Assembly: GCA_950097015.1 (NCBI GenBank)
Contig: CATNEN010000031.1
Span: forward strand, 1,736,001-1,800,000
DNA from: Macrostomum hystrix
Taxonomy: Eukaryota; Platyhelminthes; Macrostomidae
DNA length: 64,000 nucleotides
Direction of reading: 5' to 3'
Positions 20,401 to 27,056 of the stretch are shown piece by piece. The position numbers and the translations under genes are program-made. Numbering within the stretch: the stretch's first letter is position 1; each line of letters opens with the position of its first letter. The notes beneath the pieces were generated by a model. The model was not told the DNA's origin and made no database searches. It was given only the letters and a program-made list of their open reading frames with translations.

Positions 20401-22862
20401 AATTTCCCCATTGGTCACCAATGATCCTCAATTTTCCCAATTGGTCACCAATGATCCTCAAATTTCCCCCTTGGTCACCAATGATCCTCAAATTTCCCAA
20501 TTGGTCACCAATGATCCTCAATTTGCCCGATTCATCAACAGTGATCCTTAATTTCCCTAGTCGGTTACAAATTTCTTATTGATTTTTTCAAAATCAAAAG
20601 ATTTCCAAAAGATTAGCTCCGAAATGTTTTTTTCACAACATATCGTCTGTCACTTAACCCAGCAGCCTGGCCACCTACGGGCCCGACGGCAGCTCGCTTA
20701 CCGCAATTCCTTGGTCTGCCTGTCCCGCGGGCGTTGACTGCGGCTGCCCCGGCGACTCCGGCGATCCTTTGGCACTGCTGCCGCGCCCGGACGTGTGGGA
20801 GCGAGCCATGACACCCTGGGGAGCGGTGCTACTAGCCCTGACCGCCCTGGGAGCCCTGGTCACACTGACTGCCATCGGGTTCCTGGCCTACGCATTCCCA
20901 CGCAAGCTGCAGGGCACAGCCGGCACCAACTACTTGGGCTTCGCCTGCCTGGTCGGCCTTCTCTGCGTGTTCGCCATCAACATCGCCTTCATCGCCCACG
21001 CCACCCCGGTGGTGTGCACCATCCGGCGCTTCGGCCTCTCCCTAGCCTATTGCGTCATCTTTGCTAGCCTCCTAGTGCGCAGCGTCGTCAACTGGACCGT
21101 CTACCGGGCGTCGGACAGGCCGGCCGAGGCACCGGCGTTCGCCGGGCTCAGCCATCCGGTCAGCCTGCTGGGCCTGGCAGTCTGCATCTGCCTGGTGTCG
21201 GCCATGCTTGGTGCGGAGTGGCTCATCCTGCAGAGGCCGGACGCCACGGACCTGGTGGCCTATGAGGGCGTGGCCTGGAGCCGCTGCAGTCCCACTAGTT
21301 TCTATGACGAAGGCCTGGCGCTGAGCTGCCTGTACCCGGCCGGCCTGTTGCTGGCCGCCCTTGTCTACTCGCTGCTCACCTGGGACGCTAATCTGGCCGA
21401 CTCGCGCCAGGTCGCCTTAGCGCTGCTGTTCTGCGCCGGAGCCCAACTCTGCTGGGGCTGCGTGTCCACCCTGACTGGCTTCAAATGGCGCGACCCGTCT
21501 GTGGTCATTGGCAACCTGGTCGCTGCAGGCGCTGTGCTGCTCTGTCTGTACATGCGAAAAATTGTCCAGGTGTGCCGGGCAACCCAGAGTGCAAATTCGT
21601 CAGCTGAGGAGCAGGACATCAAGACGAGGAACTACCCTACCAAGAGCATCAGCATGGGTGAGCCATTGGCTTAACATACTGTTAGTAGTGGGATGGTCAA
21701 ATTTCTGGGCTTTTGTTTTGGCCCAACACCTCGTCGTTTAACTGGGGTAAACTGGATTTTTTCTAAGGGGCTCAGGCTTGGCCCGACACCTTATCAGTTA
21801 ACTGGGTTTTTTTCTAAGGGGTTTAGGCTTGGCCTGACACCTTATCAGTTAACTGGTTTTTTTCTAAGGGGGTTTAGGCTTGGCCACACACCTTATCAGT
21901 TAACTGGTTTTTTTCTAAGGGGGTTTAGGCTTGGCCTCACACCTTATCAGTTAACTGGTTTTTTTCTAAGGGGGTTTAGGCTTGGCCACACACCTTATCA
22001 GTTAACTGGTTTTTTTCTAAGGGGGTTTAGGCTTGGCCTCACACCTTATCAGTTAACTGGTTTTTTTCTAAGGGGGTTTAGGCTTGGCCACAAACCTTAT
22101 CAGTTAACTGGGGTTTTTTCTAAGGGGGTTTAGGCTTGGCCACAAACCTTATCAGTTAACTGGCTTTTTTCTAAGGGGGTTTAGGCTTGGCCCGACACCT
22201 TATCAGTTAACTGTTTTTTTTCTAAGGGGGTTTAGGCTTGGCCACAAACCTTATCAGTTAACTGGGGTTTTTTCTAAGGGGGTTTAGGCTTGGCCACAAA
22301 CCTTATCAGTTAACTGGGGTTTTTTCTAAGGGGGTTTAGTCTTGGCCCGACACCTTATCAGTTAACTGGGGTTTTTTCTAAGGGGGTTTAGGCTTGGCCT
22401 CACACCTTATCAGTTAACTGGGGTTTTTTCTAAGGGGGTTTAGTCTTGGCCCGACACCTTATCAGTTAACTGGGGTTTTTTCTAAGGGGGTTTAGGCTTG
22501 GCCTCACACCTTATCAGTTAACTGGGGTTTTTTCTAAGGGGGTTTAGTCTTGGCCCGACACCTTATCAGTTAACTGGGGTTTTTTCTACGGGGGTTTAGA
22601 CTTGGCCCGACACCTTATCAGTTAACTGGTTTTTTTCTAAGGGGGTTTAGACTTGGCCCGACACCTTATCAGTTAACTGGGGTTTTTTCTACGGGGGTTT
22701 AGACTTGGCCCGACACCTTATCAGTTAACTGGGGTTTTTTCTAAGGGGGTTTAGGCTTGGCCACAAACCTTATCAGTTAACTGGGGTTTTTTCTAAGGGG
22801 GTTTAGGCTTGGCCTCACACCTTATCAGTTAGAGTGCAGACGATATTAAATGCCGAGACTAG
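1750..22862 (+). CDS. Giant class C GPCR with five tandem Venus-flytrap modules (about 18 exons)
   Basis: Predicted cell-surface receptor. Exons as I read them: 1750-1978, 2348-2464, 3050-3336, 3963-4726, 5212-5415, 5857-8036, 8535-8996, about 9604-10006, 11879-12207, 12550-12810, 13473-13641, 13928-14208, 14519 to about 14927, 15968-16445, 18480-18980, 19680-20131, 20663-21657, and possibly 22840-22862. Splice phases agree at every junction except 7/8 and 13/14. Order: signal peptide, five ANF-receptor/VFT modules joined by short Cys-rich linkers, then a 7-helix domain with class C hallmarks. Modules 1 and 4 carry the mGluR-like stretch of the type SYSARGPALSD / SYAATMSSLSN followed by FxRT(I/V)PSD. 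Ordinary class C receptors have one VFT, so about 2,850 residues is far above family size. No mGluR-type Cys-rich domain of normal length precedes the membrane. Ligand and G protein are unknown. The two unresolved junctions could mean a microexon, a sequence error or early decay. Confidence 0.88.
2060..2235 (+). repeat. Degenerate short tandem repeat in receptor intron 1
   Basis: Loose repeats of a ttgaggaatatgaattt-like unit fill most of intron 1 (1979-2347). Copies are diverged, so this is an old array. Confidence 0.6.
2628..2892 (+). mobile_element. SINE-2 copy (5'-truncated), receptor intron 2
   Basis: Shares the SINE-2 body: agctcgattccgcggcgagg, then gtgcaatttacgccc, ccaaggcacagtgagagtgc and ggtctagtgtcatcaaa. 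The head is altered or lost. Same orientation as the gene. Confidence 0.8.
3390..3475 (+). mobile_element. tRNA-like SINE head, receptor intron 3
   Basis: Contains gagctcagcg and, about 45 bases on, gagttcgaatctg, spaced like the A and B boxes of a polymerase III promoter. It differs from the two main SINE families here and may be a third family or a tRNA pseudogene. Confidence 0.45.
3630..3952 (+). mobile_element. SINE-2, near full length, receptor intron 3
   Basis: Starts with a tRNA-Leu/Ser-like head (gctgagtggcagagc, then gagctcgattccgcggcg) and continues with the common body. It ends in a tta repeat tail. The tail lies only about 10 bases before the acceptor of exon 4, so the element abuts the splice site. 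Confidence 0.88.
4825..5000 (-). mobile_element. SINE-1 copy, inverted, receptor intron 4
   Basis: Read on the minus strand it has gtagcctactggttagagc, gtttcgatacttgactcc and gtgtcctttagcaagacact, the SINE-1 head and body. Confidence 0.82.
5451..5785 (+). mobile_element. SINE-2 copy, receptor intron 5
   Basis: Head cggctgagtggagagcggtt, B box in gagctcgattccgcgg, common body, and an attattatta tail. Inserted in the same orientation as the gene. Confidence 0.88.
5857..7345 (+). CDS. Receptor exon 6, first part: VFT module 2
   Basis: Exon 6 (5857-8036) is an unusually long, uninterrupted exon. Its first two thirds encode a whole VFT module with no intron. It opens with a linker of the form CPTAPCSGC, then VYLLGVFSVHSPG, SCGALSLDG, VNALANSSSLIGAVAIDDCG and VDASRIIGVIGAGGA. 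The ligand-cleft strand is divergent: ISYRPAALASSPYLYQTAAS replaces the SYAST/FxRxxPSD pattern kept in modules 1 and 4. The module may therefore bind something else or be structural. It ends at a SSSCTDVSRCSECAP linker near 7310-7350. The loss of introns here, against modules 1, 4 and 5, suggests retroposition or intron loss in one module. Confidence 0.85.
7346..10006 (+). CDS. Receptor exons 6 (end), 7 and 8: VFT module 3
   Basis: Module 3 begins with YLYLPGDLLIGVLVNV in exon 6, runs through GGVPLVSPSASSDDL, VFRTVPSS and VIKRFNWKCVQLVYSNDDYG, and passes the 8037 donor (tcattg, then gtaag). Exon 7 (8535-8996) carries FIASNFWGEMTRD and several N-glycosylation sequons. Exon 8 (to 10006) carries CPNFWSNAGLNGQLAGKLSA, a Cys-rich linker SVPAACPSCTNCPKS and YVPGQLLIG. 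The exon 7 donor at 8997 leaves phase 1. All AG sites I can find before exon 8 (9585-9640) give phase 0, so the 7/8 join is out of frame as read. The intron between them contains two opposed SINE-2 copies that reach to the edge of exon 8. Start of exon 8 is uncertain. Confidence 0.8.
8037..8534 (+). other. Receptor intron 6, no repeat recognised
   Basis: The only sizeable intron of the gene without an obvious SINE or tandem array. AT-rich; ends with a pyrimidine tract and cactgcag. Confidence 0.6.
9114..9408 (+). mobile_element. SINE-2 copy, receptor intron 7
   Basis: Carries gagctcgaatccgcggcaag, gtgcaatttacgcccctgag and the ggtctagtgtgaccaaa end. The head is partly lost. Confidence 0.85.
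9412..9590 (-). mobile_element. SINE-2 fragment, inverted, abutting exon 8
   Basis: Starts right after the plus-strand copy and runs the other way, so the pair forms an inverted repeat. On the minus strand it contains gagctcgattccgcggctca and the head with agcggtctaacgcg. Its edge reaches the region where exon 8 must begin. Confidence 0.82.
10040..11878 (+). repeat. Minisatellite filling receptor intron 8, 16-bp unit
   Basis: More than 100 copies of ctgaactgcacattcc and variants with ctc for cac and gagcttcac. The last unit, ending ccctgaacag, supplies the splice acceptor of exon 9. Open minus-strand frames of 16-residue periodicity across it are artefacts of the unit length. Confidence 0.97.
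11879..14927 (+). CDS. Receptor exons 9-13: VFT module 4
   Basis: Five exons in consistent phase encode the module: exon 9 (FDVHNSGSVPFSCGTVRSEN), exon 10 (VISYAATMSSLSN, then FSRTVPSDDKAAFAIVDFLK), exon 11 (VNRTGLTSVNADQIASELLK), exon 12 (GTTYWGNSQAALSKV) and exon 13 (DSLALYVVNAVYSAALGIHN to a CSLPGTCEDACPNLGRNLC linker). The SYAAT...LSN and SRTVPSD signatures make it the most mGluR-like module besides module 1. Intron 12 uses a GC donor (ttcgcag, then gcaagt at 14209). Intron 8 is a 16-bp minisatellite, intron 10 a 17-bp one, and introns 9, 11 and 12 carry SINE-1 copies. Exon 13 has a possible donor at 14928 (gag g, then gtgcag), which leaves phase 1, whereas exon 14 wants phase 2. Confidence 0.85.
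12221..12520 (+). mobile_element. SINE-1, near full length, receptor intron 9
   Basis: tRNA-like head (gtggttagtgcatcggactc, gggattcgtttcccg) followed by gtgtcctttagcaagacact, gtccatggactgaacagctg and an aataataatt tail. Confidence 0.88.
12985..13358 (+). repeat. Minisatellite in receptor intron 10, 17-bp unit
   Basis: About 20 copies of cacccaccaccccacag; the last few change to cagccacaaacccacag. Every unit ends in a pyrimidine-rich stretch plus cacag, so each is a decoy 3' splice site inside the intron. Confidence 0.97.
13722..13895 (+). mobile_element. SINE-1 copy, 3'-truncated, receptor intron 11
   Basis: Head with gtcaaagcgtcggactcacc, B box gggttcgattcc, then gtgtcctttagcaagacact. Confidence 0.85.
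14270..14490 (+). mobile_element. SINE-1 copy, receptor intron 12
   Basis: Contains ggggttcgaatc, gtgtccttgagcaagacact and gtccatggactgaacagcgg. The middle is shortened compared with the intron 9 copy. Confidence 0.83.
14938..15915 (+). repeat. Minisatellite in receptor intron 13, 30-bp unit
   Basis: About 32 copies, very regular. The unit contains attgctagcctagcctattg followed by ataacactgg. It is the shorter, inverted relative of the array in intron 14. Confidence 0.97.
15968..20131 (+). CDS. Receptor exons 14-16: VFT module 5
   Basis: Exon 14 (15968-16445) encodes the first lobe: SVYMQVNSS, FLSVHEGRSTSLCG, LLAFHYALDLINNNSD, then VVSPDATAISLSS and FLRVVPPDSVQ. Exon 15 (18480-18980) gives IDALLDVAGYYNWSVVSLIY and the second-lobe core with FVLLGLDGWADKM. 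Exon 16 (19680-20131) gives FWQHTLKCRL, several Cys residues and DGYGDRGYDVLNFVRIGSG. The three exons join in phase 0/0 and leave phase 2 for exon 17. Each of the three introns around and inside this module is a different minisatellite (30, 37 and about 17-24 bp). Exon 14 lies between two arrays that are inverted relative to each other. Confidence 0.86.
16456..18424 (+). repeat. Minisatellite in receptor intron 14, 37-bp unit
   Basis: About 53 copies. The unit runs caatccactgtgctccttga then tcaatgggctaggctag. Its reverse complement matches the 30-bp unit of intron 13 except for a 7-base difference and one or two substitutions. Confidence 0.97.
18984..19645 (+). repeat. Minisatellite in receptor intron 15, 17-24 bp unit
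   Basis: Units share gtgttagacaaggcg with variable fillers (aaga, gcaga, gtattaaa). The donor of exon 15, gtgagtgttagacaaggc, is itself the first unit. A foreign 17-base piece sits at 19341-19357. Confidence 0.95.
20225..20560 (+). repeat. Minisatellite in receptor intron 16, 30-bp unit
   Basis: About 11 copies containing ttggtcaccaatgatcctca followed by aatttcccca. Confidence 0.95.
20663..21674 (+). CDS. Receptor exon 17: class C seven-transmembrane domain
   Basis: One exon holds all seven helices. After a short Cys-rich juxtamembrane piece (WSACPAGVDCGCPGD) come about seven hydrophobic segments near 20811-20895, 20931-20999, 21009-21080, 21159-21228, 21315-21383, 21411-21485 and 21501-21567. 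The third contains CTIRRFGLSLAYCVIFASLL, matching the class C pattern of Cys, paired basic residues and GL at the start of helix 3. The last resembles mGluR helix 7 running into a basic tail (YMRKIVQVCR). The cytoplasmic tail is short, with acidic EEQD. Frame ends either at taa 21672-21674 if the exon is read through, or at donor gtgagc (21658), which would splice to a tiny last exon at 22840. Extracellular length before helix 1 is far beyond any standard family C member. Confidence 0.9.
21716..22832 (+). repeat. Minisatellite after the 7TM exon, 51-bp unit
   Basis: About 21 copies with ccttatcagttaactgg, a T run and taagggggtttaggcttggc. The array ends with a broken unit running into gagtgcag, the acceptor proposed for the last exon. 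Confidence 0.95.
22840..22862 (+). CDS. Possible terminal microexon of the receptor
   Basis: The donor-like gtgagc at 21658 leaves phase 1. Immediately after the 51-bp minisatellite, gagtgcag offers an acceptor; the next bases continue in phase to DDIKCRD and a tag stop at 22860-22862. All preceding minisatellites in this gene lie inside introns, which supports this reading. Two AATAAA signals near 23306-23321 could end the transcript. The alternative is read-through to the stop at 21674. Confidence 0.4.
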
Positions 22863-23305
22863 AAGTAACTGTTGATTGACTTCTGTTCGCGGGTACTCTT
22901 ACGAGTGTAAAAAATACACTAGACAACCTACTGATAAATAGTATTTTTGTTGAAAGAAAAAGCATGAAACTTAAACTTTTTTGTTCCAGAAAACATCACT
23001 ACAAATTAGACTGGAGCGCTGATAGACATTAATCAACAAATATTATTGTGTACACGAAAATTGAATCGTAAAGACTGAACTTTGCATCTCTATGCATGGC
23101 AACGAAAATGTTTTTGAATGTTTAAAATAGAGCATTATATAAGATGCCTGCGATACATAGCATAAATTGTTATTTACTATGGTTGAAATATTTTGATGTC
23201 TCTAAAAATTATCGATATAAAATTTAAGCACCTTTGTTAGTACTCATTTTAGCTAAATTTTGTTGACGAGCCAAAAACTTAATTCTAGGATATTTTTATG
23301 AAGTT

Positions 23306-23321
23306 AATAAACGTTAATAAA
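23306..23321 (+). terminator. Candidate polyadenylation signals of the receptor gene
   Basis: Two overlapping-context AATAAA hexamers (23306 and 23316) lie about 450 bp after the candidate last exon and before the GACA microsatellite. They are the first strong pair on this strand after the coding end. Confidence 0.35.
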
Positions 23322-23412
23322 CGAAGTCCTGGAACTGCAGGACCATTTTGTACTTTTTTATTTTGAAACACTTATAGTAACTGCTTTTTGAGTTAATTTA
23401 TTTGGCAACTCA

Positions 23413-24324
<912 letters not shown>

Positions 24325-24600
24325 GCGTAGCCTAGTGGTCAAGAGCTAACGACTTGTAGGTTGGGGGCTCGATTCCCGACTCCACTGGAACAGTTTGTGT
24401 CCTTTAGCAAGACACTTCTATTTGCATTGATTCTGTTCACGCAACTGTTAAATGGGTACCAGCATCAGCTGGGGTAATTGAGGGTGGGTGTGGCGTCCCC
24501 CAGTCCATGGACTGAAAAGCCGTACGCAGCCTTCAGATGCGCCGCGCAATAGCTGCGGCTGCACATTTTGGCCAATTGGGGCAGGTGAGATAAATTATTA
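24325..24600 (+). mobile_element. SINE-1 copy, intergenic
   Basis: Head gtagcctagtggtcaagagc, B box in ggctcgattcc, body gtgtcctttagcaagacact and gtccatggactgaaaagccg, with a taaattatta end. Confidence 0.88.
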
Positions 24601-25470
24601 GGTTATTCCACCAGATTAAGAAGTTAAGAGACTGTCCTTCAGTCCAGATCGTATTCCTAATACTTTAAAGTACTTTAGCCAGTCAAATTCAGTAGATGCG
24701 AATGTTTAGAGGATATAATCATATTTGAAGCAAGATAGCGAGAAACACACACGCGCACGCACACACACGAGTCCGTTTATAAGGATTAAACGGCACAAAT
24801 ATGGACTTTGGGAGCTAGGGGGGGGCTGGGTAACCGGGTTGACTCTCCTTATCGCTAAGCCTATAGCCGAATCAAATCTACCTGGATTATAAAGATTCGC
24901 TTGGCCTAAATAACTTGGCCCCAGTTTGAGTTTGAGTCCAATGCCAGTGGGGCTGTGAGCAGAGTGTGTGCGTCACAGAAGAATGCGAATTGACGCATGA
25001 AGCCAAAACAGAGGCTGGAAGAGATGCAGAAATTCTAGCGGGTCCATAAATTTCTACTCCGTGACGTGGTTTTAAATAAAAGTACTTAAAGAGAAGTGTT
25101 TTTATTTTAAATTACTCTTTTATTGACATTTCTCTCAGAAGTCGAGATGTAAATTGATGTATTATTGCACTGCAATATCCTCAACAGCTACGAGAAGAAA
25201 CTCTTAACAGTTCAAAATATCCCTAATGAATTTCATTTATATGAATTTCATTTATACTCTAATGAAATTATGAAAAATATTCTATTAAAACGATGAAAAA
25301 TGCACAGATGCCATTAATATTAATGTGAGTATACACAACATTGATAGTCAGCTGCTGGCGTGATGAAAGGAAAGAATTTACCGCGTATGAATAAATTTTA
25401 TGCTGCATCATGGGCTAAAAATACTTAAAAATATAATAAATATTTCAGGATAACGAAAGTTCCGTTATAA
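24601..25470. other. Intergenic AT-rich DNA
   Basis: A short ca/cg run near 24750 and otherwise nothing recognised. AATAAA complements near 25100 could be poly(A) signals of the calcium-sensor gene on the minus strand. Confidence 0.35.
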
Positions 25471-25477
25471 AATCCAC

Positions 25478-27012
25478 ACAAACACCAAGATTCAAAAACA
25501 AACACCAAGATTCACAAACACCGAGATTCACAAACACTAAGATTCACAAACAAACACCAAGATTCACAAACAAACACCAAGATTCACAAACAAACACCAA
25601 GATTCACAAACAAACACCAAGATTCACAAACATCGAGATTCACAAACACCAAGATTCACAAACCCCAAGATTCACAAACAAACACCGAGATTCACAAACA
25701 CCAAGATTCACAAACAAACACCAAGATTCACAAACAAACACCAAGATTCACAAACAAACACCAAGATTCACAAACAAACACCAAGATTCACAAACAAACA
25801 CCAAGATTCACAAACAAACACCAAGATTCACAAACAAACACCAAGATTCACAAACATCGAGATTCACAAACACCAAGATTCACAAACAACAAGATTCACA
25901 AACACCAAGATTCACAAACAAACACCAAGATTCACAAACATCGAGATTCACAAACACCGAGATTCACAAACACTAAGATTCACAAACAAACACCAAGATT
26001 CACAAACAAACACCAAGATTCACAAACAAACACCAAGATTCACAAACATCGAGATTCACAAACACCAAGATTCACAAACACCAAGATTCACAAACCCCAA
26101 GATTCACAAACAAACACCGAGATTCACAAACACCAAGATTCACAAACAAACACCAAGATTCACAAACAAACACCAAGATTCACAAACATCGAGATTCACA
26201 AACACCAAGATTCACAAACACCAAGATTCACAAACACCAAGATTCACAAACACCAAGATTCACAAACCCCAAGATTCACAAACAAACACCGAGATTCACA
26301 AACACCAAGATTCACAAACACCAAGATTCACAAACACCAAGATTCACAAACACCAAGATTCACAAACAAACACCAAGATTCACAAACAAACACCAAGATT
26401 CACAAACACCGAGATTCACAAACACCAAGATTCACAAACACCAAGATTCACAAACACCAAGATTCACAAACACCAAGATTCACAAACAAACACCAAGATT
26501 CACAAACACCAAGATTCACAAACACCAAGATTCACAAACACCAAGATTCACAAACCCCAAGATTCACAAACAAACACCGAGATTCACAAACACCGAGATT
26601 CACAAACACCAAGATTCACAAACACCAAGATTCACAAACACCAAGATTCACAAACACCAAGATTCACAAACACCAAGATTCACAAACACCAAGATTCACA
26701 AACACCAAGATTCACAAACACCAAGACTCACAAACACCAAGATTCACAAACACCAAGATTCACAAACACCAAGACTCACAAACACCAAGATTCACAAACA
26801 CCAAGATTCACAAACACCAAGACTCACAAACACCAAGACTCACAAACACCAAGATTCACAAACACCAAGATTCACAAACACCAAGATTCACAAACACCAA
26901 GACTCACAAACACCAAGATTCACAAACACCAAGACTCACAAACACCAAGACTCACAAACACCAAGACTCACAAACACCAAGACTCACAAACACCAAGACT
27001 CACAAACACCAA
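25478..27012 (+). repeat. Minisatellite, 16/20-bp unit, next to the calcium-sensor stop codon
   Basis: About 90 copies of caccaagattcacaaa, many with an extra caaa step giving 20 bp. The right part is more homogeneous and shows a gattc to gactc drift. The array ends 44 bases from the stop codon of the minus-strand gene. Confidence 0.97.
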
Positions 27013-27056
27013 TCATCAGAAGGAAGCAGGACAGAATGGTATCCCGTGGGCGCGGG

